Source of the DNA: Candidatus Stygibacter australis
GTDB taxonomy: Bacteria; Cloacimonadota; Cloacimonadia; Cloacimonadales; TCS61
Assembly (NCBI GenBank): GCA_030765845.1
Contig: JAVCDJ010000010.1
Span: 1 to 54,306, forward strand
Length of the DNA stretch: 54,306 bases
Direction of reading: 5' to 3'
Shown here piece after piece: positions 1-8,802 of this stretch. The notes under the pieces are model-generated. The model saw only the letters and a list, made by a program, of their open reading frames with translations, did no database searches and was not told the DNA's origin. Within the stretch, counting starts at the first letter, position 1. Every line of letters starts with the position of its first letter. A program made the translations under genes and the position numbers.

Positions 1-692
1 CGAAGATCTCAAGTAAACCGGCAGATGAAGATCATCCTTATGGTCACGGCAGGGCAGAACTGATAGCTTCGATGTTGATAGGTGTGCTTCTGGCTATAGT
101 GAGTGTAGAATTCGTTCACCAGTCAGTAGATAGATATAATAATCAGGAATCCGCAGAATATGGCACAATAGCAATAATCGTGACGCTAATATCAATCATA
201 TTAAAGGAATTATTAGCTCGATATTCCATCCATTTCGGGAAAAAGCATCATCTATCCACCCTGATAGCGGATGGACAACATCACAGGAGTGATGCCCTAT
301 CATCAGTAGTTGTCATGGCAGGTATTATTGCAGGCAGCAGATTCTGGTGGATGGACTCATTATTAGGAATATTAGTAGCAATAATGATCGGATATACAGC
401 CTACAGGATATTTATCAAGTCCGCTGACAGGCTTTTGGGCAGGAGTGCTGACGAGGAATTGAGAACAGAAGTGATATCAATATGTGACGAAGTGGCAAAA
501 AATAATAACATAGAATTACATCCCCATCATTTTCATGTGCATCAGTATGGAGAGCATAAGGAGCTTACTTTTCACGTGCGGATGCCTAAAGATTGGGAAA
601 TAGGTTTTGGGCATAAAATTTTGATCCAGATAGAGAAGATTTTACGTGACAGATTGAGAATAGAAGCTACTATTCATATTGATCCGAATTAA
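1..692 (+). CDS. Cation diffusion facilitator (CDF) family metal transporter, 5'-truncated
   Basis: The reading frame is already open at base 3 and the first visible residues include HPYGHGRAE, a well-known CDF signature, so the gene begins outside the window; the internal ATG at 72 is not the true start. CDF proteins export divalent metals such as Zn, Fe, Mn or Co in exchange for protons across the inner membrane. Several hydrophobic segments follow, then HHRSDALSS, which carries the second HxxxD metal-site motif of the family. The first DxxxD site would lie upstream of the window. The C-terminal ~80 residues form the usual cytosolic domain, with a His cluster (HPHHFHVHQ) that probably binds metal. 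Substrate metal cannot be read from this part. trmB follows after 29 bases on the same strand. Confidence 0.9.
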   Translation, partial: KISSKPADEDHPYGHGRAELIASMLIGVLLAIVSVEFVHQSVDRYNNQESAEYGTIAIIVTLISIILKELLARYSIHFGKKHHLSTLIADGQHHRSDALSSVVVMAGIIAGSRFWWMDSLLGILVAIMIGYTAYRIFIKSADRLLGRSADEELRTEVISICDEVAKNNNIELHPHHFHVHQYGEHKELTFHVRMPKDWEIGFGHKILIQIEKILRDRLRIEATIHIDPN

Positions 693-721
693 ACAGGGAT
701 AAGTGAGAGAAAAAGAAGATT

Positions 722-1378
722 ATGGGTCGTAGTATAAGAAGTGAAGCAATACTCCAGGAAATAGCTGAGAAGCGGGAGATATTTCAGCTTCAGGCAGAAA
801 AAAGTAAATTGTTTGATTTTGAAGAAATATATGGCAACAGCAATCCGATAGTGCTGGAGATTGGAATTGGCAGGGGAGAGTATATTGTAGGGCAATCGTT
901 ATTAGACTGGCGTTATAACTATCTGGGGATTGAGATCAATCCAGAGCGGATAGATTATACCCTGCGCCAGCTGGATACTGAAAGGCATAAGAATGTGAGG
1001 ATATTGAATTTATATGTAGATTCCAGCATAATAGAATATATTGCTGAAGGATCAATTAGAAAAGTTTGCCTAATTCATCCTGACCCCTGGCCCAAACGCA
1101 GGCATCAGCATCGAAGAATAATCCAGCACGGTTTTCTGGATGTGCTATATAAGATCCTTGATGAGAGAGGTATTTTGGAGATTCAAACTGATCATCAGGA
1201 ATATGCTGAATATATCTTGAAGCATTTCAAGGCAAGAGATGATTTTAAGCCTATCATGGGTGGGAGTACAAAAATACCTCGACATGGACATATAGTAACA
1301 TATTTTGAGGAAAAGAAAATGCGGGAAGGTAATTACCCGGTTTATATTAGTTATAGAAAAGCAGAATTCAGGGAGTGA
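722..1378 (+). CDS. trmB: tRNA (guanine-N7-)-methyltransferase TrmB
   Basis: Class I SAM-dependent methyltransferase that makes m7G46 in the variable loop of tRNAs. The 218-residue length fits the family. The SAM-binding loop LEIGIGRGEY is at residues 45-54, and the diagnostic HPDPWPKRRH motif is at 119-128. ILEIQTDHQEYAEYI near residue 155 is also typical. It is the first gene of a chain of very tightly packed + strand genes: its stop overlaps or abuts the next gene (dGTPase-like). The ATG at 722 is preceded by a purine-rich stretch (AAAGAAG) that can serve as a weak ribosome binding site. Confidence 0.95.
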   Translation: MGRSIRSEAILQEIAEKREIFQLQAEKSKLFDFEEIYGNSNPIVLEIGIGRGEYIVGQSLLDWRYNYLGIEINPERIDYTLRQLDTERHKNVRILNLYVDSSIIEYIAEGSIRKVCLIHPDPWPKRRHQHRRIIQHGFLDVLYKILDERGILEIQTDHQEYAEYILKHFKARDDFKPIMGGSTKIPRHGHIVTYFEEKKMREGNYPVYISYRKAEFRE

Positions 1379-1380
1379 AG

Positions 1381-2568
1381 ATGGACTTGAAGAAACTGAG
1401 TGAAATCTATAAAAACAAGATCAGCGAAGATGAGAAATATTATTCGGAGTATGCCTGCCGTGATAAATCCGCCAGAAGACTGCATAAGGATCTTCATCAG
1501 TCGGTAAGGTCAGAATTTGCCCGGGATCGTGACAGGATACTTTATAGTGGTGCATATCGGAGATATCAGGGCAAAACACAGGTATTTTCATTTACAAACC
1601 TGATAGATGAAGAGATGACCAATCGCAGTCTGCATACTACTTATGTATCGCAGATCAGTAGAACAATAGGCAAGTTTCTGGGCTTGAATCTGGAATTGAT
1701 CGAAGCAATAGCATTGGGTCATGATCTGGGACATACTCCATTTGGACATGACGGAGAGCAGGCATTGAATACCTGCTGTCTGGCGCATGGTTTAGGCTAT
1801 TTTCATCATAATATCCAGAGTTTGAGGATAGTTGACAGCATCAGCAGGAAGGGAAGGGGATTGAATCTTACCTTTCAGGTGCGAGATGGAATAATCTCTC
1901 ATGATGGAGAGGTGCATAATACTGTATTAAAACCTGATTTAGATAAGACAGAGGCAGATATTGAGGATTATATCCAGAAGAAGAAAAAGGGTGAAAAAGT
2001 GGAATGGATGCCGGCAACTATGGAAGGTTGTGTAGTGCGGATATCTGATACAATTGCCTATATCGGTCAGGATATAGAAGATGCCATAAGATTGAATATT
2101 TTAAAAAGAGAAGAATTGCCTCAGGATGTGGTGAGTCACCTGGGTGAACGGAATAGTAAGATCATTGATACATTAGTAAAAAGTGTGATCGTGAATAGTC
2201 TGGGGAAGGGTCATATCGCTTTTGATGAGGAAACATCTCAACAGCTTTTAAAGCTGAAAGTGTTTAATTATGCTAAGATATACACTAATATCAAGGTAAA
2301 GAAATCCAAGGAAGTAATTAACCGCAGTATGAAACTTCTATTTGAAGAATACCTGGAAGATATCAGGAAGGATAACAGGGAATCCAATATCTTTAAACAT
2401 TTTATAAATCATAAGACCGAGGGATATTGCGGTCTTTATAATGCTGAAGAGAAGGTGCGTGATTTTTTATCAACCATGACAGATAGATATTTTAATGAGG
2501 AAGTAAAGCGGTATTTTTTACCAGCAAGTAAATATAGATATATAGGAGCAAAAGATGGAAATGTTTGA
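1381..2568 (+). CDS. dgt: dGTPase-like deoxynucleoside triphosphate triphosphohydrolase (HD domain)
   Basis: HD-superfamily enzyme that hydrolyses dNTPs to deoxynucleosides and triphosphate. The N-terminal YSEYACRDKSARR region and RDRDRILYSGAYRRYQGKTQVF are typical of bacterial Dgt-like proteins. The metal-binding core GHDLGHTPFGHDGEQAL lies at roughly residues 115-131, and a further D is in RISDTIAYIGQD. I chose the ATG at 1381 (395 residues): GGGAG at 1371-1375 sits five bases upstream. A GTG at 1375 in the same frame would overlap the trmB stop and add two residues, and is the alternative. The stop codon lies inside the start of prfB, so translation of the two is probably coupled. Exact nucleotide preference cannot be read from sequence. 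Confidence 0.9.
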   Translation: MDLKKLSEIYKNKISEDEKYYSEYACRDKSARRLHKDLHQSVRSEFARDRDRILYSGAYRRYQGKTQVFSFTNLIDEEMTNRSLHTTYVSQISRTIGKFLGLNLELIEAIALGHDLGHTPFGHDGEQALNTCCLAHGLGYFHHNIQSLRIVDSISRKGRGLNLTFQVRDGIISHDGEVHNTVLKPDLDKTEADIEDYIQKKKKGEKVEWMPATMEGCVVRISDTIAYIGQDIEDAIRLNILKREELPQDVVSHLGERNSKIIDTLVKSVIVNSLGKGHIAFDEETSQQLLKLKVFNYAKIYTNIKVKKSKEVINRSMKLLFEEYLEDIRKDNRESNIFKHFINHKTEGYCGLYNAEEKVRDFLSTMTDRYFNEEVKRYFLPASKYRYIGAKDGNV

Positions 2569-3665
2569 TTTGGAAAAAGAGATTGAAATTATCAGTGAAA
2601 AAGTAGTTTCCATGAGGAGGTTACTTTGACCGTTCCCGTCTGGAACAGGAGATAAAACAGCTTGAAAGCAAGATGACTGAGCCAACCTTCTGGAATGACC
2701 AGATCGAGGCGCAAAAGATAATTCGGGAAGTGAGTCATAAGAAGCTGATAATAGACAATATTATTGCAATTGAGGGAATAAAGGATGAGCTGGAGACTTA
2801 TCTTTTACTCTTGAATGAAGAGAAAAGTGAGGAATTGCAAAAGGAAGCATCTGAATACCTGCGGGTTAATGGTAAGATAGTAGAAGATGCCGAGGCAAAA
2901 CTGCTTTTAAATGGCAAAACTGATCATACAAGTGCGATATTATCAATTCACCCTGGAGCAGGGGGTACTGAGTCGCAGGACTGGGCAGAGATGCTGCTGC
3001 GCATGTATTCACGCTGGGCAGAAGCCAGTAGCAGGAAATTTGAGATAATAGAATATCAACCTGGGGATGAAGCAGGTATCAAAAGTGTGACAGTGGAAGT
3101 GATCGGAGAATATTCATATGGCATGCTCAAAAGCGAGATAGGCATTCACCGCCTTGTAAGGATATCACCTTTTAATGCTCAGGGTAAAAGGCAGACGTCA
3201 TTTGCATCTGTTTTCGTGTGTCCCTTGATAGACGAAGAAATAGAAGTAGAAATTGATCCCAGTGATCTGAGAATAGATACTTATCGTGCCAGTGGAAAGG
3301 GAGGACAGGGAGTAAATACAACTGATTCCGCAGTGCGGATCACTCATATTCCCAGTGGAATAGTTGTATCCTGCCAGAATGAACGGTCACAGATAAATAA
3401 TAAAGCAGTAGCAATGCAGGTTCTGAAATCCAGAATATATCAGCAGATGGAAGAAGAGAAGCAAAAGGAAAGGCAGGAGATAGAGAATACAAAGACAGAT
3501 ATTGGCTGGGGTAATCAGATAAGAAGTTATGTATTTCATCCTTATCAAATGGTGAAGGATCATAGAACAGATCATGAGACAGGTAATACATCAGCAGTGA
3601 TGAATGGTGATCTTGATAGCTTTATTAATGCCTGGTTGAAATTTGAAGCAGAGAGGAAAAAATGA
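2555..3665 (+). CDS. prfB: Peptide chain release factor 2 (RF2), made through a programmed +1 frameshift
   Basis: RF2 recognises UGA and UAA stop codons and triggers peptide release. The gene starts at ATG 2555 (GGAG at 2545-2548 six bases upstream; ATG 2561 is a second option) and reads 24 codons to an in-frame TGA at 2627-2629. A +1 shift at CTT-TGA-C brings the ribosome into the frame that continues to 3665, giving about 369 residues, the normal RF2 length. The N-terminal residues after the shift (DRSRLEQEIKQLESKMTEP) align naturally with other RF2 proteins. The stop-recognition tripeptide SPF is in RISPFNAQG and the catalytic GGQ is in RASGKGGQGVNTT. An annotation starting at 2673 would lose the N-terminus. 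It overlaps dgt upstream and uppS downstream. Confidence 0.96.
2615..2630 (+). promoter_or_regulatory. prfB programmed +1 frameshift site
   Basis: AGGAGG at 2615-2620 is an internal Shine-Dalgarno sequence. It is followed by TTA CTT TGA C, with the slippery CTT at 2624-2626 and the stop at 2627-2629. The layout matches the autoregulatory prfB site of E. coli (SD-like AGGGGG three bases before CUU UGA C). Low RF2 lets the ribosome pause at UGA and slip; high RF2 terminates. The function is established for the family; the match here is read directly. Confidence 0.95.
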
Positions 3666-4411
3666 CCGCAACAGACTATAAATTACTGATCCCTAAGATA
3701 GATAAAGAGAGGATGCCGAACCACGTTGCAATTATAATGGATGGTAATGGAAGATGGGCAAAAAAGCATAGTATGAAACGGGTCAATGGTCACAAAGCTG
3801 GAGTTAAAGCAGTTCGTGAAATTGTGGAAACTGCTCGTGAAATAGATCTCAAGTACTTGACAGTGTATGCTTTTTCGACCGAGAATTGGGGCAGGAGCAG
3901 GATGGAAGTGAATTATTTGCTGAAACTTATTCTTGATTCGCTGATAGGGGAGATAGATGATCTGGTAGCCAATGGAGTGAATATCCGCTTTATAGGTACA
4001 GAGCAGCATCTTCCTCCGGGTTACGATATAAAAGTGGAAGAGAATTGCCGTAGATCATGGCATAATAAGGATCTGTACTTTAACGTTGCGATGAATTATG
4101 GGGGTAGAAGAGAACTAATTGAAGCTGTTCAGGCAATATCGGCAAAAGTGAGGGATGGTGATATGCAACCTGAAGATATCAATGAACAGATAATATCAGA
4201 TCATTTGTATACTGCAGGAATGCCGGATCCCGATCTGGTGATCCGAACCAGTGGAGAGATCAGGCTTTCAAATTACTTGATCTGGCAATCTACCTATTCT
4301 GAATTCTGGTTTACGGAAACATTGTGGCCAGATTTCAGCAGGTCAGAATTTATTCAGTCAATCCTTGATTTTCAGGAGCGTAAACGCCATTTTGGCAAAA
4401 GGGAGAGGTAA
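3662..4411 (+). CDS. uppS: Polyprenyl (undecaprenyl) diphosphate synthase, cis-type
   Basis: Cis-prenyltransferase that extends farnesyl diphosphate with isopentenyl diphosphate to make the C55 lipid carrier used for peptidoglycan and O-antigen. The 249-residue length is typical. HVAIIMDGNGRWAKK (residues 21-35) holds the catalytic Asp 27. GHKAGVKAVREIV, LTVYAFSTENWGRS and near the C-terminus PDPDLVIRTSGEIRLSNYL and WPDF are all family motifs. The ATG overlaps the prfB stop (ATGA), and the stop overlaps the cdsA start by one base (TAATG). uppS followed by cdsA is a very common gene order in bacteria. Confidence 0.96.
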   Translation: MTATDYKLLIPKIDKERMPNHVAIIMDGNGRWAKKHSMKRVNGHKAGVKAVREIVETAREIDLKYLTVYAFSTENWGRSRMEVNYLLKLILDSLIGEIDDLVANGVNIRFIGTEQHLPPGYDIKVEENCRRSWHNKDLYFNVAMNYGGRRELIEAVQAISAKVRDGDMQPEDINEQIISDHLYTAGMPDPDLVIRTSGEIRLSNYLIWQSTYSEFWFTETLWPDFSRSEFIQSILDFQERKRHFGKRER

Positions 4412-5214
4412 TGGAATTTTTTAATAGATTACTTGTAAGTCTGATTTTTGTACCGGTGATGCTACTGGTATTTTACTTAGGTGGAGTTTATACCTTTGCA
4501 TTTCTGGGGATAATACTGGTGATGATGCTAAACGAATTGCGTGAGAACTATGCGAAAAAGGGGTTTGAAATCCCGATTACGATGCAAATCTTCGGGTTAC
4601 TGGTGTATATTTCTCTTCAATTACCATTTGAATATTTAGTGGGCACTGTATTTATTGGTCTGATAGTAACGAGTGGCAACTATTTATTCAGTAATCGGGC
4701 AGATAAATCAACTAAGAAAATTGCTGTAACCTGGTATTCGATATTTTATACCGCAGTTCCATTAGGACTTGTGATGAATATGCGGAATATAGCCAGTGAA
4801 AATCTTGATGGAAGATTGATTGTGATTTCATTGCTGGTGGTGATCTGGGTAACTGATACTATGGCTTATATGACGGGGATGTTTTTGGGTAGAACCAAAG
4901 GAGTGATCAAGATATCACCTAATAAATCTATTGAAGGTTATATTGGAGGTTTTTCCTTTGCTTTGATCGCCAGCGCTGTATTAGTATTCTTTTATAAAGA
5001 GCTTGGTGGGAATTTTATCTGGATGTTAACTCTTTCGGGAGGATTGTTCGGACAATATGGAGATCTCTTTGAATCATTGCTAAAGCGGGATCTGGAAATA
5101 AAAGACAGCTCATCTATGTTACAGAATCACGGTGGAATATTAGACAGATTTGACAGTCTCTTATTTGCGGCACCAGCTTTATACATATTACTAAAAGTAA
5201 TGGGGTATTTTTAA
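4411..5214 (+). CDS. cdsA: Phosphatidate cytidylyltransferase
   Basis: Integral membrane enzyme that converts phosphatidic acid and CTP to CDP-diacylglycerol, the branch point of phospholipid synthesis. About eight hydrophobic segments cover the 267 residues. The C-terminal part carries the CDP-diglyceride synthetase signature: ISPNKSIEGYIGG, then GQYGDLFESLLKRDLEIKDSS and NHGGILDRFDSL. Its start shares an A with the uppS stop, and its end shares one with the next gene, so these genes are co-transcribed and probably translationally coupled. Confidence 0.95.
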   Translation: MEFFNRLLVSLIFVPVMLLVFYLGGVYTFAFLGIILVMMLNELRENYAKKGFEIPITMQIFGLLVYISLQLPFEYLVGTVFIGLIVTSGNYLFSNRADKSTKKIAVTWYSIFYTAVPLGLVMNMRNIASENLDGRLIVISLLVVIWVTDTMAYMTGMFLGRTKGVIKISPNKSIEGYIGGFSFALIASAVLVFFYKELGGNFIWMLTLSGGLFGQYGDLFESLLKRDLEIKDSSSMLQNHGGILDRFDSLLFAAPALYILLKVMGYF

Positions 5215-6674
5215 TGCGGAAGTATTTATTAATAATAATTATCATAATATTAACTGGATGTACTATTCATCGGCAATATGATTTTAATGAAGTGATCAAG
5301 CCACCGGAAGAAGCAAATCATTTCTGGGTAGCAGAGCGTGATTCACTTCAGGAAGTAATTAAATATCAGAAAGACCAGATTGATTCTCTCAGCGCGATTA
5401 TTTGCTTTCAGGATAGCGTGATCGCTGAACAGGAATTTGCCCTGAATGAAGCTGATCAGATGGTGGCGATCAGGCAGGGATTTATAATTCCTGATACTAT
5501 ATCATTTGCCGGGGTAACTTTTGATTTAAAAAATGAGAGGATAGAAGACAAATTTATCAAGATCTACAATCAAGAACTTAAAGATGCCTATAAATACATC
5601 CCTCGCAGCGGGAGATATTTTTCTTATTTTGACAGTGTGCTAACCAGACATGGTGTCCCTGTTGATGCCAAGTATCTGGCGGTGGCTGAAAGTAGATTAA
5701 GCTATATGGCAAAATCACCTGTTGGAGCAATGGGTATATGGCAGTTTATGAAAAGAACAGCCACTGGTTATGGCATGAGAGTAGATGAATTTGTAGACCA
5801 GCGAAGTGACGTGTTTTTAGCAACAGAAGCGGCGGCAAATTTTTTACTAAATAATCATAAATATTTGAAAAGAAAGGGAGTAGATGACTGGCTGCTGGCT
5901 TTTTGTGGTTATAATGCCGGGATAGGCAATGTGGAGAAAGTAATTCGAGAACAGGGAGGGAAGAACTTTTTTGACCTGATCATGGGAGTGGATGAAACTA
6001 ATAGATATGTCTGGAAAGCAGTAGCACTTAAGCTGATCTTTGAAAATGAGAAAGAGATTTTTAATAAAGAATTCACACGACAGCAGGAGATACTTACTGA
6101 AATCAAGAAAGTTCATGTGAAACTGAGTGGTTATTATGAAATTGATGATTGGGCACAGGCACAGGGAACTTTTGTAAGCAGAGTATGGGAACTTAATCCC
6201 TGGATAAAAACCTATCAGCGTAGCAGAAAGAAATATTCTGCTGTGCTGGATGTTGTATTACCTCCTGGAGAATATACAATTTGCCTGCCAAAGGATGCTG
6301 AGGCGGATGAAGATGAAATTCGAAGGATTGAAAAGCAGTTTTTGAAAGATAATGATGGATATTTCACAGAATATGAGGTGAAAAAGGGTGACAGTTTATA
6401 TAAAATTGCGTTGAAGTTCAAAACGAGTATCAGCAAGCTGAAGAGCATTAATGGATTGCATTCAGATATCATTTATCCCGGACAGAAATTAAAATTATTT
6501 GGTTATTCCAAACCGAAAGAAGCCAAAGAGTATGTTGTCAAAAAGGGTGATTATATTTCAGGGATAGCCTATTCGTTAGGAGTATCGGCCAGTCATCTTC
6601 TTAGTGAGAATAATCTTAAGAAGGATGAGAATGGGAATTGCCATATTTTTCCGGGTCAGAAGTTGAAGTACTAA
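5214..6674 (+). CDS. Membrane-bound lytic murein transglycosylase with two LysM domains (MltD-like lipoprotein)
   Basis: The N-terminus is a lipoprotein signal with lipobox LTGC (Cys 16). A coiled, Glu/Asp-rich stretch follows (residues ~35-90). The SLT (family 23-type) catalytic domain covers about 130-280: AVAESRLSYMAKS supplies the likely catalytic Glu 159, then GAMGIWQFMKRTATGYG and FCGYNAGIGNV. Two LysM peptidoglycan-binding domains close the protein (about 376-428 and 433-486), each beginning with (Y/V)VKKGD and ending PGQKLK. The enzyme would cut glycan strands to anhydro-muropeptides at the cell envelope. The order SLT then LysM and the size resemble MltD. The start is coupled to cdsA (TAATG) and the stop to rimI (TAATG). 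Confidence 0.93.
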   Translation: MRKYLLIIIIIILTGCTIHRQYDFNEVIKPPEEANHFWVAERDSLQEVIKYQKDQIDSLSAIICFQDSVIAEQEFALNEADQMVAIRQGFIIPDTISFAGVTFDLKNERIEDKFIKIYNQELKDAYKYIPRSGRYFSYFDSVLTRHGVPVDAKYLAVAESRLSYMAKSPVGAMGIWQFMKRTATGYGMRVDEFVDQRSDVFLATEAAANFLLNNHKYLKRKGVDDWLLAFCGYNAGIGNVEKVIREQGGKNFFDLIMGVDETNRYVWKAVALKLIFENEKEIFNKEFTRQQEILTEIKKVHVKLSGYYEIDDWAQAQGTFVSRVWELNPWIKTYQRSRKKYSAVLDVVLPPGEYTICLPKDAEADEDEIRRIEKQFLKDNDGYFTEYEVKKGDSLYKIALKFKTSISKLKSINGLHSDIIYPGQKLKLFGYSKPKEAKEYVVKKGDYISGIAYSLGVSASHLLSENNLKKDENGNCHIFPGQKLKY

Positions 6675-7132
6675 TGGAAATAGCCATCGACAGATTGATC
6701 GCAGAAGATATTGATCAGGTAATTAAAATCGAAAAAGATGTTTTTAGCAATCCCTGGGAAGAATCAGCATTCTACTCATCACTTGATCATTCTAGCTGTT
6801 GGAAATTATCAGATAAATTGAGCAAAAAGATAATAGGCTATCTGATAGGACAACAGGTTTTAGATGAATTTTCTATTTACAATCTGGCAATTTGCCCTGA
6901 ATATCAAAATCAGGGATTAGGTAGCTGGTTTACCAAAAGAATACTGAATGAAATGCGGGATAATGGCTCCAGAGTGTTTTTTCTGGAAGTTCGCAGAAGC
7001 AATAAGGCAGCTTTGCAATTGTATGAAAATCTCGGATTCAAAGAAGTCCATGTTCGAGGGGGATATTACAGCAATCCTGTGGAAGATGCTTTGATAATGA
7101 TGAAAGATGAGCGTAATTATAAAAAAGGATAA
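6674..7132 (+). CDS. rimI: Ribosomal protein bS18 N-alanine acetyltransferase-like (RimI, GNAT family)
   Basis: GNAT acetyltransferase of 152 residues. I place the start at ATG 6674, which overlaps the stop of the previous gene, rather than at the in-frame TTG at 6638. Seen motifs: IEKDVFSNPWEESAF near the N-terminus (typical of RimI), NLAICPEYQNQGLGSW for acetyl-CoA binding (the Q-x-x-G-x-G/A loop), and LEVRRSNKAALQLYENLGFKEV near residue 110. RimI acetylates the N-terminal Ala of ribosomal protein S18. A broader N-terminal acetyltransferase role is possible. nadB starts three bases after its stop. Confidence 0.88.
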   Translation: MEIAIDRLIAEDIDQVIKIEKDVFSNPWEESAFYSSLDHSSCWKLSDKLSKKIIGYLIGQQVLDEFSIYNLAICPEYQNQGLGSWFTKRILNEMRDNGSRVFFLEVRRSNKAALQLYENLGFKEVHVRGGYYSNPVEDALIMMKDERNYKKG

Positions 7133-7135
7133 TAT

Positions 7136-8734
7136 ATGAAAACTTATGATTATCTGGTGATTGGTAGTGGTTTAGCCGGACTAGTATTTGCTTTGGAGGC
7201 TTCCAGACAAGGTAAGGTTGCAATTGTTACAAAGAAGAAGATGCATAACTGCAATACAGACTATGCCCAAGGTGGAATTGCTGCTGTGGTGGACAGGCAG
7301 GATTCTTTTGAAAATCATGTACGAGATACCTTTATTGCCGGTGGAGAACTTGGTAAGGAAGAGGTAATTGAGCAGATTGTGAAAGAAGCTCCTGACAGAT
7401 TACAGTATCTTATTGATCTGGGTACAAAATTCACTATGGAAAATGACCGGCTTGATAGACGGTTGGAAAATCTATCATTAACCCGAGAAGGTGGGCATTC
7501 TCAAAAACGGGTGGCATATGCAGCAGATTCTACAGGGCACGAGATCATGACGGCATTAATTGCAGCCTGCAAAAATAATGATAATATTGAAATTTATGAA
7601 GACCACCTGGCAATTGATCTTATTACGCAGCATCACATATCCCAGGCAAAGCACTTTATACCGCGGATAACCTGCTGGGGCGCATATGTGATGGATACAA
7701 TTACTGGAGAAATTGAGATATACAGATCACGAAAAACAATGCTGGCAACTGGTGGTGGGGGACAGGTATATTCATATAATACTAATCCTGATATTGCTAC
7801 TGGAGATGGATATGCCATGGCATATCTTGCCGGTGCCAGAATGGTAAATATGGAATTTGTTCAGTTTCATCCGACTGCATTTTATGATCCTGATAATAAT
7901 CCGTTTCTTATTTCTGAGGCTGTGCGTGGTGAAGGGGGAATACTTAAACTGCTTAATGGTGAAACCTTTATGGAGAAGTATCATAAACTGGAATGCCTGG
8001 CTCCCAGAGATATCGTTTCTCGGGCAATTGATTTTGAATTAAAAAAGAGCGGAGATAAATTTCTATATCTTGATGCCACTCAAATTCCCAAAGATAAACT
8101 TCTTACACATTTCCCCTATATTCGTAAAAAGTGTCTGAGTAGAGGTGTTGATATTACATGTGAACCTATTCCTGTAGTTCCAGCAGCCCATTATTTTTGC
8201 GGTGGGATCACTACTACAATTGATGGACTAACTGCTGTTAAGAATTTATTTGCTGCAGGTGAAGTATCCTGCACGGGGTTGCATGGTGCTAATCGACTGG
8301 CATCAAACTCCTTGCTGGAAGCATTAGTGATTGCCTGGAGAGCATCCCATCATCAAAGTATGAAAGAGGATGAGAGTTTTCCTGAGATACTTCCCTGGCA
8401 GGCTTCAAATACCTTTAACGAAAATGAATGGGTGATTATTTCGCATAATCGTCAGATATTAAATACTATCATGCAAGGTTATGTGGGCATCACGCGCTCG
8501 CGCAGATTGCTTAAGTATGCTTATTCCCGGGTTTCAAATATCTATGAAGAGATCAATAATTTTTATCAGCATAATTCAGTAAGTAAGGAAGTGATTGAAA
8601 CCCGTAATATTGCTATTGTGGCATCTTTGATTATTCGTTCAGCCTTGATGCGAAAAGAATCCAGGGGTGCTCATTATGTGAATGATTATCCAGAAAGGGA
8701 TGATGCCAAATATCTGAAAGATACTATTATATAA
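7136..8734 (+). CDS. nadB: L-aspartate oxidase
   Basis: FAD enzyme that oxidises L-aspartate to iminoaspartate, the first step of de novo NAD synthesis. In anaerobes fumarate is the likely electron acceptor. The N-terminal dinucleotide-binding motif is VIGSGLAGLVFALEA. CNTDYAQGGIAAV, REGGHSQKRVAYAADSTG, FVQFHPTAF, EAVRGEGGIL and HGANRLASNSLLEALV are hallmark motifs of NadB within the succinate dehydrogenase flavoprotein superfamily. The length of 532 residues is normal. nadA and nadC are not in the window. This is the last gene of the + strand run; a strong terminator follows. Confidence 0.95.
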   Translation: MKTYDYLVIGSGLAGLVFALEASRQGKVAIVTKKKMHNCNTDYAQGGIAAVVDRQDSFENHVRDTFIAGGELGKEEVIEQIVKEAPDRLQYLIDLGTKFTMENDRLDRRLENLSLTREGGHSQKRVAYAADSTGHEIMTALIAACKNNDNIEIYEDHLAIDLITQHHISQAKHFIPRITCWGAYVMDTITGEIEIYRSRKTMLATGGGGQVYSYNTNPDIATGDGYAMAYLAGARMVNMEFVQFHPTAFYDPDNNPFLISEAVRGEGGILKLLNGETFMEKYHKLECLAPRDIVSRAIDFELKKSGDKFLYLDATQIPKDKLLTHFPYIRKKCLSRGVDITCEPIPVVPAAHYFCGGITTTIDGLTAVKNLFAAGEVSCTGLHGANRLASNSLLEALVIAWRASHHQSMKEDESFPEILPWQASNTFNENEWVIISHNRQILNTIMQGYVGITRSRRLLKYAYSRVSNIYEEINNFYQHNSVSKEVIETRNIAIVASLIIRSALMRKESRGAHYVNDYPERDDAKYLKDTII

Positions 8735-8756
8735 TTTTAAGCTCTTATAAAAAGGG

Positions 8757-8792
8757 AAAGCCGGACAGCATTAGCTGTCCGGCTTTTGTTTC
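8757..8792. terminator. Bidirectional intrinsic terminator between nadB and the giant gene
   Basis: AGCCGGACAGC (8759-8769), loop ATTA, and GCTGTCCGGCT (8774-8784) form an 11-bp perfect stem. TTTGTTT follows on the + strand, and reading the - strand the stem is followed by TTCCCTTTTT. It lies between convergent genes and probably ends both. Confidence 0.9.
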
Positions 8793-8802
8793 CCCCCTCA
8801 TA

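Noticed and set aside
2627-2629. In-frame TGA in prfB as a disabling mutation or sequencing error
   Set aside because: The context (AGGAGG, CTT TGA C) is the standard programmed frameshift site and both flanking parts encode good RF2 sequence.
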